DNA of 64,000 bases from Anaerocolumna jejuensis DSM 15929 (lineage in GTDB: Bacteria; Bacillota; Clostridia; Lachnospirales; Lachnospiraceae), in the NCBI RefSeq assembly GCF_900142215.1, contig NZ_FRAC01000009.1:342443-406442 (forward strand). The letters are read 5' to 3'. This document shows, in pieces, positions 45,889 through 55,186 of the stretch (the first letter of the stretch is position 1; each line of letters starts with the position of its first letter). A program made the translations under genes and the position numbers. The notes under the pieces are model-generated. The model was not told the origin of the DNA, did not search any database, and was given only the letters and a program-made list of their open reading frames with translations.

Positions 45889-46773
45889 CTATTCTTTCAC
45901 CGCTCCAAGCATAATCCCTGTTACAAAATATTTTTGCAGGAACGGATACACAGCCAGCATTGGTATCATTGCGATAAAGACCTTTGCGGCATCCAGGGAA
46001 TTGTTGGAGAGCTGATCCAGCTTTTCCAGCTGGTCCAAGGAAAGGTTCGTTGTCTGAACACTTACAACCATCTGCTTTATGTAGGTCTGCAGCGGATAAT
46101 GGGTATCTCCGCTGGTAAGAACCAGACCCTGGAAAAATTCATTCCAGTAACCCACACTTGTAAATAAAACGATGGTCGCCAAAACCGGAACCGAGCAGGG
46201 CACAATAATCTTAAAAAGTGTGGTCCAGGGTCCTGCACCGTCAACCAATGCTGCTTCCTCCAGCTCCTTGGGAAGACTTCTGTAAAAGTTCACAAGCAAT
46301 ATCAAATTAAATACCGGCAGTCCGCCGCAAAGTACAAGCCCCCATATATTATCAATCATCCCGTACTTCATCATGGTAATGTACCATGGAATAATACCGC
46401 CGTTAAAAATCATACAAAAAATAACCACCCACATTATGGCATTCCTGGGCTTGTATTCCGATGCCGGTTTGGAAAGCGGATAAGCAAATATAATAAGTAT
46501 AAAAATACTTACAATCGTACCCAAAACTGTCCTTTGAACGGAAATCCAGAAGGAATGGAAAAACTTCCAGTCACCCATTATCTGCCGATAGGACTCCAGT
46601 GAGAAACCGACAGGAAAAAAGGTCACGGCACCTGAATTAGCTGCTGCCTTGCTTGAGATAGACATACATAGCGCATACCACAGAGGATAAAGGCAGCTAA
46701 GGGCGAGAATTGCCATAATTATGGTATTGATTACACGAAAAATTTTACTGCCGACTGTTTTGCTTTCAACCAT
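45889..46773 (-). CDS. lplC: Carbohydrate ABC transporter permease (LplC/MalG type)
   Basis: A 294-residue permease with six membrane segments and the EAA loop ELEEAALVDGAGPWTTLFKIIVP that contacts the ATPase. The N-terminus and CLYPLWYALCMSIS match LplC/YtcP proteins. Together with the LplB-type permease and the binding protein it forms an importer of oligosaccharides; the shared MsmX-type ATPase is encoded elsewhere, as is usual. Confidence 0.92.
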   Translation of the reverse strand: MVESKTVGSKIFRVINTIIMAILALSCLYPLWYALCMSISSKAAANSGAVTFFPVGFSLESYRQIMGDWKFFHSFWISVQRTVLGTIVSIFILIIFAYPLSKPASEYKPRNAIMWVVIFCMIFNGGIIPWYITMMKYGMIDNIWGLVLCGGLPVFNLILLVNFYRSLPKELEEAALVDGAGPWTTLFKIIVPCSVPVLATIVLFTSVGYWNEFFQGLVLTSGDTHYPLQTYIKQMVVSVQTTNLSLDQLEKLDQLSNNSLDAAKVFIAMIPMLAVYPFLQKYFVTGIMLGAVKE

Positions 46774-46850
46774 AGTAGTTAACCTTTATATGTACCGTTA
46801 TCCGCACATATCACCTTTCAATATAAATATCAAATACAGGAATCCTTCCA

Positions 46851-47747
46851 TTAGAATACTTTGTAATCTGCTGCCTTGTATGCAATTGTATAGGACAGCA
46901 CAATCAGCAGAAAACTGATTACCGATTTGAACAAGCCTGCCGTCGTTGCCAGGGAAAACTGCACATTGACAAGTCCCATTCTGTAAACCCAGGTATCTAA
47001 AATATCTCCTGTCGAATAAACGAGAGGACTATACAGATTATATATCTGGTCAAAGCCGGCATTCAGTACATTTCCCAGCCCCAGCACACTGAGCAGAATT
47101 ACCGTGCTGGCAATACCGGGTAAGGTGATATTCCGGACGGCTTTCAGCTTACCGCAGCCGTCAATGGCCGCAGCCTCATACAAATCAGGGCTTATTCCGG
47201 TCAGGGCTGCAAGATAGATAACCGCATTGAATCCAAATTCCTTCCAAACATCCGATCCAATAATCAGCCCTCTGAAATACCGGTCTTCACTGAACCAGAT
47301 CCGCGGCTCCATCCCAAACACAGAAAACAGAGCGTTAGCAGAGCCTTTGTAACTAAAAATCTGAAGCAGTACGCTAGCCAGAATAACCCAGGAGAGAAAA
47401 TGCGGAAGATAGACGACGGTCTGAACCAGCTTTTTATACCTTACACTTCTGACCTCGTTCAGTAAAAGAGCAAAGGTCAAGGGAATTACCACATTAAGGA
47501 CCAATTTGGAAACAGCTATGATTAAGGTATTTAGAATTACCCTTTTGCTGTCACTCATAGAAAACAAATATTTAAAATTATCCAGGCCTACAAATTCAGA
47601 GCCAAAAAATCCTGCTCCGGGATTATAATTTTGAAAAGCCATAATGATGCCAAACATGGGAACGATGTTAAAGAGCACAAGCCATATGAGTCCCGGTATC
47701 GTCATAATATTATAGTGAAAAAAAGAATTTGATCTTTTCCTTTTCAT
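46851..47747 (-). CDS. lplB: Carbohydrate ABC transporter permease (LplB type)
   Basis: A 298-residue permease with six membrane segments and EAA loop DLYEAAAIDGCGKLKAVRNITLPG. The start KRKRSNSFFHYNIMTIPGLIW is typical of LplB. The start codon is uncertain: ATG 47747-47745 is conservative, but a TTG three codons upstream has better spacing to AAGGAG. The gap to the second permease gene is 77 bases. Confidence 0.9.
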   Translation of the reverse strand: MKRKRSNSFFHYNIMTIPGLIWLVLFNIVPMFGIIMAFQNYNPGAGFFGSEFVGLDNFKYLFSMSDSKRVILNTLIIAVSKLVLNVVIPLTFALLLNEVRSVRYKKLVQTVVYLPHFLSWVILASVLLQIFSYKGSANALFSVFGMEPRIWFSEDRYFRGLIIGSDVWKEFGFNAVIYLAALTGISPDLYEAAAIDGCGKLKAVRNITLPGIASTVILLSVLGLGNVLNAGFDQIYNLYSPLVYSTGDILDTWVYRMGLVNVQFSLATTAGLFKSVISFLLIVLSYTIAYKAADYKVF

Positions 47748-47827
47748 GATGTTCAAACTATTCAAACTCCTTTGCCTTATTTAAAGTGCAGCCGCTCATT
47801 TTGAGCGGCTGAAGCTTATCGCATATT

Positions 47828-49537
47828 TTAGTTCAGATCCTGTACTTCCTGGGTTATGGTATCTCCGCCCTCGGATTTCCAATTCTTAACGAGTTCATCG
47901 AACTTATCGATGCCGGATTTACCGGTAATAATTTTCATTACCACTTCATCTTCCATCGCCTTCAGGTTTGACCATTTGCTCTCCATGGTTTTTGTCTGAC
48001 TGTATACGGTACTGTAGACCTTTTTGTCTGCGGGAACAGTCGCATAGGGTCTGTCACCTACAAGGAGCGAGTACATTCTTTGGAAATTACCGAAATTGTC
48101 CATATTAAAATCCTGAACGGAAAGCTGTTTTCCAGTTTTATAGCCGGGAACGGTTTCTTTTACTACGCTTACATCACTTGCAAGAAGCTTATATGCACTG
48201 GACGCACCTGCATAATCCTCTGCCTTCTTTTTACCGTCCAGAACATCGATCAGCTCGTGATAGGTATATTCACACTCATCCGCAGGAGCCATAAGGTTTC
48301 TGATGGGCCAGAAGCCCAGGGGCTGTTCGGAAACATCAAACTTGCTCTCATCCCGCAATAGTACATTTGACATAATGATCATTGCCTTAATCTGGTCTTT
48401 TGTACAATCTTTGCTCATAATTGTATACCCTGTGGTAGTGGAACCCATCTTTACATTCCATTTATTATCATCGGTATAAATAGGATAGGACTGCCAGTTA
48501 GCATTGGGATCATTCCTGTAAGCATCACCGGTACCATAACCAGGCATCCACCAGGCTCCGAAATACATGCCCACCTTGCCTGAATTGATTAGTTCTATGG
48601 AAGAATCTCTGGTTCCCATTTCACGGTCAATATAGCCTTTTGCATACCAGTCGGCGAGTGTTTCAATGGTTTTTCTTGTGTTGCCGGAAAGTGAGCCATA
48701 GCTTACCTTATTATTTTCGTCCGTTACCCAAAATCCCGGATATGCATCATTGGCAGAGAAGGCAAGGTCAAAGCCGCAGGAAGTGGTTCCGGAATCCAGG
48801 AAATCACTATAACATTTGCCGTTCTTATCCGGACCTGCAATGGCTACCGTGTCCTCCCCGGCAGGCTTTTTCTCCATGAAAACCTTCGCTACATTCTCGA
48901 TATCCTTCAAGGTCCTGGGCACTTCCAGCCCATACTTGTCAAGCCAGTCCTGCCGGATATTAAGTACCTGCACTCCGCCGGTCTCAACCTCGACAGCCGG
49001 TATGGCAACCTGCTTGCTGTCAAAGGTTACATCCTCATAGGCTCTTCCCCCTGTTGAATCCATAACGGTCTTAACCTGAGAAGAAGCATACTGCTGGAAC
49101 AAGCTGCTGATATCATAAAGCTGGCCTGACTTTTCCGCCTTTAGCATATACTGCCTTGGAACAGCCATACCGTCCGGCAGCGTATTGCTGGCAATACACA
49201 GGGCAACCTTTTGCTGGTAGTCATTTCCGGACGCAGCCGTCCAGTCACACACCACCTTTATATTGAAATTCTCCAGAAGATAGTCCGTATATTGGTTATT
49301 ATCCACACTTTTGCCTTCAGGTAATGTGTCGGTAGCACTTACGCTCTGCCCTATATGTACCTCAACTACTTCAGGGAACTTCTGAAATGCCAGATCATCC
49401 CCGCTTAAAGTATTGCCCACAGCCTCAGAACTCTCATCCTGAGAAGGTGATGCCGGACCGCTTTTCGATTTACAAGCGGATAAAGCAGCTATTATCATGG
49501 TCAATGACAGGATTACCGCAAGTATCCTCTTTAACAT
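47828..49537 (-). CDS. lplA: Extracellular solute-binding lipoprotein (LplA type)
   Basis: A 569-residue binding lipoprotein: signal MLKRILAVILSLTMIIAALSAC with the lipobox Cys at residue 22, a Ser-rich tether, then a family-1 type solute-binding domain of the long LplA kind. VAIAGPDKNGKCYSDFL and MYFGAWWMPGYGTGDAY are recognisable family stretches. It delivers a sugar to the LplBC permeases. A strong TAAGGAGGAG precedes the ATG. Confidence 0.92.
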   Translation of the reverse strand: MLKRILAVILSLTMIIAALSACKSKSGPASPSQDESSEAVGNTLSGDDLAFQKFPEVVEVHIGQSVSATDTLPEGKSVDNNQYTDYLLENFNIKVVCDWTAASGNDYQQKVALCIASNTLPDGMAVPRQYMLKAEKSGQLYDISSLFQQYASSQVKTVMDSTGGRAYEDVTFDSKQVAIPAVEVETGGVQVLNIRQDWLDKYGLEVPRTLKDIENVAKVFMEKKPAGEDTVAIAGPDKNGKCYSDFLDSGTTSCGFDLAFSANDAYPGFWVTDENNKVSYGSLSGNTRKTIETLADWYAKGYIDREMGTRDSSIELINSGKVGMYFGAWWMPGYGTGDAYRNDPNANWQSYPIYTDDNKWNVKMGSTTTGYTIMSKDCTKDQIKAMIIMSNVLLRDESKFDVSEQPLGFWPIRNLMAPADECEYTYHELIDVLDGKKKAEDYAGASSAYKLLASDVSVVKETVPGYKTGKQLSVQDFNMDNFGNFQRMYSLLVGDRPYATVPADKKVYSTVYSQTKTMESKWSNLKAMEDEVVMKIITGKSGIDKFDELVKNWKSEGGDTITQEVQDLN

Positions 49538-49711
49538 AAAAATCTCCTCCTTAATTTTTCTGCGATTGCACCCCTAGGTTGTTTTTATTTTATCGTTAAT
49601 AATAGCTAAATACAACCGATAAAACGCCTGGTTTTATAGTACAATTCACTGTTATTTGTTTTCTTTTTTGGAAACATAAGTAGAAATTTTTATGTAATAA
49701 GGATTATAAAT

Positions 49712-50740
49712 TTAAAAATAAGACAATTGTTTTCTATATTCTGAACAATTAACCCCCTCGATACTGTAAAACACCTTGGAAAAGTATTTTTCATCCCGGT
49801 ATCCAACCCGGCAGGAGACCTCCGCCACCGTTATTTTTTCTTCTCTTAATATTTGCTTGGCAAGCTTTACTCTTTCTTTCCTGATGTAGTTGCTTACTGT
49901 GAATCCGGTGCATTTCTTGAAGTTAATGGAAAAATAGCCTCTGCTCATATTCATTTCATCCGCAATTTTCTCTGATTTCAGACTATCCGATGTAAGATTT
50001 TTTAAAATATAATCGACAGATTTTAATATTACGATTTCAATTTTACCGGAGTACTTCATAACGACCGCCCGGTCAAAGGTATCTTTTCTGATGTTCTGAA
50101 GCTGTATTAAATCACTGTCAAACTTGTCATAATCATGCTCCAGTAAAATAATTTCAAAGTTCTTTTCCAGTACATGCAGCATTTTCAGCATGATACGATA
50201 AAGCTGCTTCTGGCTGAACTGTTCCTTTTGGATATGCTCCAGAATATCCTGGAATACTTCTTCGTTATATACCCAGAAAGCTTTTTCTATCTCGGCGCAT
50301 ACTCCGTCAACACTACGGTCATCCGCTTCCTTTCTGTTATTTTGCGGGGCATTCTTATGGTAATCATCAATTATCTTACTTACCCGGATAAAAATTTCCG
50401 TACAATCCTCCTGTTCCAGTCGGAGCTTTGAAATATAGTCAAGGGCGCCAAGTCTTAAGGCACTCTGAACATATTCAAAGCTTTCATGAAAGCTCAGAAC
50501 AACATAATTAATATCCGGATGTCTTTTTTTACTTTCCTTTATAAAATCCAGCCCGGAGAGAACAGGCATTGACAAATCCACCACTACAACGTCAACCTCA
50601 TTTTTCTCAATAAATTCCAGGGCAATGGCTCCGTTTGACACATCTCCTACTACTTTAAGTCCGCACTGCTCCCACGGCACCATTGAAATAAGGCCTTTTC
50701 TTGCAAGCTTATCATCATCTACGATTAATATACGATACAT
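49712..50740 (-). CDS. yesN: YesN-type response regulator with AraC output domain
   Basis: A 342-residue regulator. The receiver has the acidic pair in IVDDDKLARKGL and the phosphorylation Asp in VDVVVVDLSMPVLSG. The C-terminal AraC domain has SEKIADEMNMSRGYFSINFKK and VAEVSCRVGYRDEKYFSKVF. It follows the sensor kinase gene by 11 bases and precedes the LplABC genes, so it should turn on that importer. Confidence 0.92.
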   Translation of the reverse strand: MYRILIVDDDKLARKGLISMVPWEQCGLKVVGDVSNGAIALEFIEKNEVDVVVVDLSMPVLSGLDFIKESKKRHPDINYVVLSFHESFEYVQSALRLGALDYISKLRLEQEDCTEIFIRVSKIIDDYHKNAPQNNRKEADDRSVDGVCAEIEKAFWVYNEEVFQDILEHIQKEQFSQKQLYRIMLKMLHVLEKNFEIILLEHDYDKFDSDLIQLQNIRKDTFDRAVVMKYSGKIEIVILKSVDYILKNLTSDSLKSEKIADEMNMSRGYFSINFKKCTGFTVSNYIRKERVKLAKQILREEKITVAEVSCRVGYRDEKYFSKVFYSIEGVNCSEYRKQLSYF

Positions 50741-50751
50741 AATCTTTCTCC

Positions 50752-52467
50752 TTAATTATTGCAGGGTAATATCATTTCTACTACGGTTCCTGTTCCTTTC
50801 CGGCTTTCTATTCTCATTCTGGTGGCTTCTCCGTAAAATGCTTCCAGCGTCATCTTCACATATCTTATGCCGATGCCTTTGTTTTTCCTGCTTTCTTCCC
50901 CATTGCCGGATTCATCCTCACTCAGCACGAAGCCTTTTCCGTCATCCTTAATGGTAATCACAATGCTCTGATTCCTTTGCTTTATTGTGACCCAGAGATG
51001 CCCGAACTCATCCATATTGTGGCATACGGCATTCTCGGCTATGGGCTGGAGAATGAATCTGGCACTGTCCTTATCCAGATACTCACCTTCCTCCACATCA
51101 AGGTCATAATCAAAATCATATTTCATTTTCTGCAGATCAAGATACATTTTAAGGGACTTTATTTCCGTTCTCAATGTAGACCTTCTGTCTGTTTTTCCCA
51201 GGCTGTATCCCAAAATATAATTCAGCCGATTAATAAAGGCATCGATTTCCGGCTGATTATTCGTTACCGCCATCCAATGGACGGAATTCAGGGTATTCAT
51301 GAGAAAATGCGGATTGATCTGGTAATAAAGCTTATCCAATTCCAACTGTGCTTTTTGCTTCTCCTGCAGACAGCTTTCGTCCATAAGGGACTTAATCTGC
51401 CGTTTCATGTTATTAAAGGTATGAAAGAGGCTGTCAAATTCTTCAATATTGAAGCTGTAATTTTCAATGGCAAAATTACCGTCTCCAAAATGCTCCATTT
51501 CTTTCTGGAGAGTTTTAATAGGGCGGTAAATCAGCCATATCAAAAGAGTCGTAGTTGTCGTTATAATTCCAAGGGTAATCAGAATAACCACTGCTATACT
51601 GATGAGCCAATTATTCATCTCCCGCCTGTAATCAGCCTCCGGCATCAGAAGAATATTGGTAAAGCCAAAGCTGCTCTCCTTCGCAACACCGACATATCCG
51701 CCGATATTTATTTTCCTGTCGTGTAGAACCTCTATTTTCTTTCCAACTTCATACTCTTTGGAATTGCTGAAACACACTTCATTCTCCGTATTCAGCTGCA
51801 GGAAGGCATAGTGTGTATGCTGCAGTTCCGATCTGTGCTCAACGGAATCCAGTATATCCGAATAGGCCTCCACGTATATCATTGCCTGGGTGCCGTTATC
51901 AAAAAATGTGGGCCTGATAATGGACAGTACATTTTTTTCTATGACACTGATATTGCTTGTATGCATAACCTGAAAACCAATCTGGTTTGTATCCAGCACC
52001 CTGGAAATTGCTTCCGGATTAAAACTTTTATCCACCATAAAATTGGAAAAAAGCATCTTATCCACTTTGGTATTTGCACTGTCCGGTACAAAATAAGCGG
52101 CCAGAAGAACATCTTTACTGCCGAATACCGCAATGTTTACGCTTTCTGAAAACTGTTTATACAAATCAATCTTATCATACTGGGATTCGGCAACCAAATA
52201 CTGATTAAATTTATTCCCAATGCTCCCCAGCGAAATCATCTGCTGTGAGATCTGCAGCAGGGTATAATAGTCGGAATCAATACTGTCGCTCATTTCCTTC
52301 AAGTCTGCTACCAATGAGGTTTCTATTTTCGTTTTTTCAATCGCTTTCAGGGACAAATAGGAAACAAATATTACAAGGAAAAGGCCAAGAACCATCCCTA
52401 CACCAAGGATTAAAAAGAATCTTTTCTTTAGGGTATTAATTTTAAATATGTTATTTCTATTTTTCAT
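50752..52467 (-). CDS. yesM: YesM-type sensor histidine kinase
   Basis: A 571-residue kinase: membrane segment at about 16-38, long extracytoplasmic sensor, second segment at about 290-312, HAMP, then the YesM/LytS-type phosphoacceptor LYYQINPHFLMNTLNSVHWM and the HATPase boxes PIAENAVCHN and GIGIRYVKMTL. It forms the sugar-sensing pair with the YesN protein. Only a weak GGGTGTGA ribosome site is seen before the ATG. Confidence 0.92.
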   Translation of the reverse strand: MKNRNNIFKINTLKKRFFLILGVGMVLGLFLVIFVSYLSLKAIEKTKIETSLVADLKEMSDSIDSDYYTLLQISQQMISLGSIGNKFNQYLVAESQYDKIDLYKQFSESVNIAVFGSKDVLLAAYFVPDSANTKVDKMLFSNFMVDKSFNPEAISRVLDTNQIGFQVMHTSNISVIEKNVLSIIRPTFFDNGTQAMIYVEAYSDILDSVEHRSELQHTHYAFLQLNTENEVCFSNSKEYEVGKKIEVLHDRKINIGGYVGVAKESSFGFTNILLMPEADYRREMNNWLISIAVVILITLGIITTTTTLLIWLIYRPIKTLQKEMEHFGDGNFAIENYSFNIEEFDSLFHTFNNMKRQIKSLMDESCLQEKQKAQLELDKLYYQINPHFLMNTLNSVHWMAVTNNQPEIDAFINRLNYILGYSLGKTDRRSTLRTEIKSLKMYLDLQKMKYDFDYDLDVEEGEYLDKDSARFILQPIAENAVCHNMDEFGHLWVTIKQRNQSIVITIKDDGKGFVLSEDESGNGEESRKNKGIGIRYVKMTLEAFYGEATRMRIESRKGTGTVVEMILPCNN

Positions 52468-52865
52468 ATGTAATCACACCCGTGGCATATTATCATTTTG
52501 TTATATAAAGTTTAACATATTATTAATATTTATGCAATATTGCTATATCGCAATATAAAACTGTAAATTTTATAGCCAACTTTGTTTTAGTTTTACCTCA
52601 ATTATCTTTTCCTCTATAAAAATCATCTTTTATTCAACAGATATCCTGCGGTTTTTTGTTTGATTTCCACCATATGAACACATGGATTTTAGATATAAAA
52701 AAGTTGCCGACAGAGCTTACTGGGGCCTTAGCACTGGCTTTTTTGTTCTTAAAAGCTATTTTTTACAATATATTGTACAGTGATTTTCATGCACATATAA
52801 GCTAGATGCAACTTTGAACTTGTTTAATAAACAGAACGCATACAAATAAAGGAGGAAATTAAAAA
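52468..52865. other. Intergenic region before the S74-type gene
   Basis: About 400 AT-rich bases. It contains the perfect palindrome TACAATATATTGTA (52764-52777) preceded by TTGTTC, which may be a promoter or operator, and AAAGGAGG (52850-52857) serving the next ATG. No gene is seen. Confidence 0.4.
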
Positions 52866-53615
52866 ATGCCGAATTTAGTGGGTGACTCTAATAATCAAAA
52901 TATTGCTGCAGTCTTTGGCAATAATACCGATGGTGGTACAGGTGTAGCTGGGAACAGTATAAGTGGATGGGGTACGTCTGGCCGTAGTGAAACTAACACG
53001 GGCGTATCTGGGTTAAGTACAAAAGGTACAGGTGTGGTCGGGGGAAGTCAAAGTGGAACGGGTATATATGGAATTAGTGATGTCAGCGCAGGTGTAGTTG
53101 CCGAAAGTAATCAGAATACCGCTCTTATTGCTACAACTCGGGGAACGACTCCAGCTTTGATTGTCAATCAATGGGGTACCGGAAATATTATGATTGGCAG
53201 AGATAACAGAAATGCCGAGGTCTTCCGGGTACTTAATAATGGTGACGTCCAAGTACGCGGGATTACACTTACCAGCGATAAGAATGCTAAGGAGAATTTC
53301 TCAAACGTCAATACAATAGAGATTCTTGATAACTTGGAATGTATGCCAATCCTTTCTTGGAACTATAAAGAGGACCCGTCCAGTAATCGTCATATTAGCC
53401 CAACTGCTCAGGATTTCCAAGCCGCTTTTGGACTAAATGGAGATGATGATATTCACATATCAAGCATAGATCTACAGGGAGTAGCTTTAGCTGCTATTCA
53501 AGGGTTAAATGAAATACTACAGGCTGAAAATGCTGAGTTAAATACGAAATTAGCCTGCCTCGAGGAACGCCTTTTCGCACTTGAATCCAAAAATCAAACC
53601 GAACATAGGACTTAG
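52866..53615 (+). CDS. Glycine-rich repeat protein with S74-type self-cleaving chaperone domain
   Basis: A 249-residue protein. Residues 1-95 are Gly/Ser-rich with repeated GV.G-type units (TGVSGLSTKGTGVVGGSQSG), like a phage tail-fibre or beta-helix shaft. Residues 135-245 match the intramolecular chaperone of endosialidase-type tailspikes: the TSDKNAKENF start holds the Ser-(x4)-Lys dyad used for autocleavage before Ser, then PILSWNYK and GVALAAIQGLNEIL, with a final coiled coil (ILQAENAELNTKLACLEERL). It should trimerise and release its C-terminus. No other phage gene is adjacent. Confidence 0.75.
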   Translation: MPNLVGDSNNQNIAAVFGNNTDGGTGVAGNSISGWGTSGRSETNTGVSGLSTKGTGVVGGSQSGTGIYGISDVSAGVVAESNQNTALIATTRGTTPALIVNQWGTGNIMIGRDNRNAEVFRVLNNGDVQVRGITLTSDKNAKENFSNVNTIEILDNLECMPILSWNYKEDPSSNRHISPTAQDFQAAFGLNGDDDIHISSIDLQGVALAAIQGLNEILQAENAELNTKLACLEERLFALESKNQTEHRT

Positions 53616-53713
53616 AGGGCAGGTCTTCGTTCAGCAAACCATCATCAATCCCAACTCTGCAATTCAAAATGTTTCCTTCAATGTCAGTGTCATACACATA
53701 TGTTGAAAATTTC

Positions 53714-53742
53714 TTGACATCCCCATTTATTCATGGTATTTT
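53714..53742 (+). promoter_or_regulatory. Promoter of the rtcB operon leader
   Basis: -35 TTGACA (53714-53719), 17-base spacer, -10 TATTTT (53737-53742). The predicted start near 53749 gives a leader of about 180 bases before rtcB. The -35 is consensus; the -10 matches four of six. Confidence 0.7.
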
Positions 53743-53776
53743 ATTGATAGCAAATTATAGAAAGGAAGGTGACGTC

Positions 53777-53851
53777 ATGCTTTGTATTAACCAAAACCAA
53801 TACAATAATAAATTTTACCCGTACTGTCTGAACTGGCATGGCGTTATTTAG
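53777..53851 (+). CDS. 24-residue leader peptide upstream of rtcB
   Basis: ATG 53777 follows GGAAGGTG at five bases, a near-ideal ribosome site. The peptide has five Asn, three Tyr, one His and two Gln (INQNQYNNKFYPYCLNWHG core); all Asn, Tyr and His codons are read by GUN-anticodon, queuosine-type tRNAs. The stop codon lies within the first terminator hairpin. This composition and position argue for a regulatory leader rather than a functional protein. Confidence 0.7.
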   Translation: MLCINQNQYNNKFYPYCLNWHGVI

Positions 53852-53904
53852 CGCCTTTTTATTTAGACCGTTTTGATGCCCGGGTAATTCACCCGGGCTT
53901 TTTT
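53815..53904 (+). promoter_or_regulatory. Tandem terminators/attenuator before rtcB
   Basis: Terminator 1: GGCG..TTA/TAGCGCC (53840-53855) followed by TTTTTATTT. Terminator 2: GCCCGGGT (53878-53885)/ACCCGGGC (53891-53898) followed by six T. TTACCCG inside the leader codons (53815-53821) is perfectly complementary to CGGGTAA (53881-53887) in the 5' arm of terminator 2, which gives a possible antiterminator. Ribosome position on the leader would decide which pairing forms. Confidence 0.75.
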
Positions 53905-53927
53905 GCGCCCATTTTGAAAGGAAAATT

Positions 53928-55118
53928 ATGATAGAGTTAAAAGGAAAACACAACACTGCCAAGGTGTTCACCGATAATATCGAGCAGGCAGCAATCTCAC
54001 AGATTCTCAATCTGCTCAATCAGGAATTTGTATGCGGCAGCCAAATCCGCATCATGCCAGATACTCATGCTGGTGCCGGCTGCACCATTGGTACCACTAT
54101 GACCCTCAAAGATAAAGCGGTTCCAAATCTCGTAGGAGTAGACATCGGCTGCGGTATGGAAACCGTACTCCTCAAGGATTCCCATGTGGAATTACAAAAA
54201 CTTGACACAGTCATCCATAAATATATTCCAGCAGGCTTTGACGTCCGTGATACTCCTCACTCATATATGAATGAGATAGATTTGACCCAAATGCGCTGCG
54301 CCGGCCATGTAAACTTAAATCGTGCGGAGCTGAGCATGGGTACCTTGGGCGGTGGTAACCATTTTATTGAACTTGACAGGGATGATAATGGCCGATTTTA
54401 CCTTGTTGTACATTCCGGCAGCCGAAACCTGGGCAAACAGGTAGCGGAGTATTATCAAAAAGCAGCTGCGAAAGATTTGGAAAAGCGCCGTAATGACAGC
54501 TCCCGACTGATTGTTGAATTAAAAGCACAAGGACGGGAGACCGAAATTGAAACCGAACTGCAAAAACTGAAATTTCTGAAGTTAGACAAGAATTTAGCTT
54601 TTGTTGAAGGGCACATGTTTGAAGATTATATACATGATATGAAGATCACCCAGCATTATGCTATGCTAAACCGCAAAGCGATAGTAAGGGAAATCGTCAA
54701 ACAGATGAAGTTTAAGGTTGAAGACTCTTTTACAACAATTCATAACTTCATCGAAACGGACAGCATGATTCTGCGAAAAGGCGCAATCTCGGCCAAGACA
54801 GGCGAACAAGTGCTGATTCCAATGAATATGCGGGACGGCAGCTTGATTTGTATTGGAAAGGGCAACCCGGACTGGAATCAGTCCGCTCCCCACGGGGCCG
54901 GACGTTTGATGAGCCGCAGCGCCGCTAAGGAAAGCATAACCCTGTCCCAGTTCAAGGAATCGATGGAAGGTATTTATTCTTCAACCATCAATAAATCAAC
55001 CATTGACGAATCCCCGTTTGCCTACAAACCTATGGATGAAATCATTGCTAACATTGCCGATACCGTCGAGATTGTTAAGATAATCAAGCCTGTTTATAAC
55101 TTTAAGGCTGCTGAATAG
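53928..55118 (+). CDS. rtcB: RNA-splicing ligase RtcB
   Basis: A 396-residue RtcB, which joins RNA ends bearing 2',3'-cyclic or 3'-phosphate and 5'-OH by way of a His-GMP intermediate and two Mn ions. Metal and guanylate motifs are present: MPDTHAGAGCTIG, VGVDIGCGME (Cys ligand), GTLGGGNHFIEL, VVHSGSRNLGK and APHGAGRLMSRSAA. It repairs cleaved tRNA or rRNA. No archease or RtcA is nearby. AAAGGAAAA precedes the ATG. Confidence 0.95.
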   Translation: MIELKGKHNTAKVFTDNIEQAAISQILNLLNQEFVCGSQIRIMPDTHAGAGCTIGTTMTLKDKAVPNLVGVDIGCGMETVLLKDSHVELQKLDTVIHKYIPAGFDVRDTPHSYMNEIDLTQMRCAGHVNLNRAELSMGTLGGGNHFIELDRDDNGRFYLVVHSGSRNLGKQVAEYYQKAAAKDLEKRRNDSSRLIVELKAQGRETEIETELQKLKFLKLDKNLAFVEGHMFEDYIHDMKITQHYAMLNRKAIVREIVKQMKFKVEDSFTTIHNFIETDSMILRKGAISAKTGEQVLIPMNMRDGSLICIGKGNPDWNQSAPHGAGRLMSRSAAKESITLSQFKESMEGIYSSTINKSTIDESPFAYKPMDEIIANIADTVEIVKIIKPVYNFKAAE

Positions 55119-55140
55119 AGAGAAGATGTGAACCATTATT

Positions 55141-55178
55141 TATGGCAGTACCGCAGACCTGTCTGGGGTATGCAATAG
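55141..55178 (-). repeat. Third copy of the REP-like palindromic repeat, inside the rtcB operon
   Basis: The reverse complement reads ATTGCATACCCCAGACAGGT followed by CTGCGGTACTGCCATA, matching the repeats at 10152 and 10231 in inverted orientation. On the mRNA it forms the hairpin CCGCAGAC/GTCTGGGG between rtcB and the next gene and could affect stability or differential expression. Confidence 0.75.
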
Positions 55179-55186
55179 GAGAAAGA

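Noticed and set aside
53494..53697. Minus-strand frame of 67 codons overlapping the end of the S74-type gene
   Set aside because: Parts look protein-like (YDTDIEGNILNCRVGID), but there is no ribosome site and most of it is antisense to a well-supported gene.
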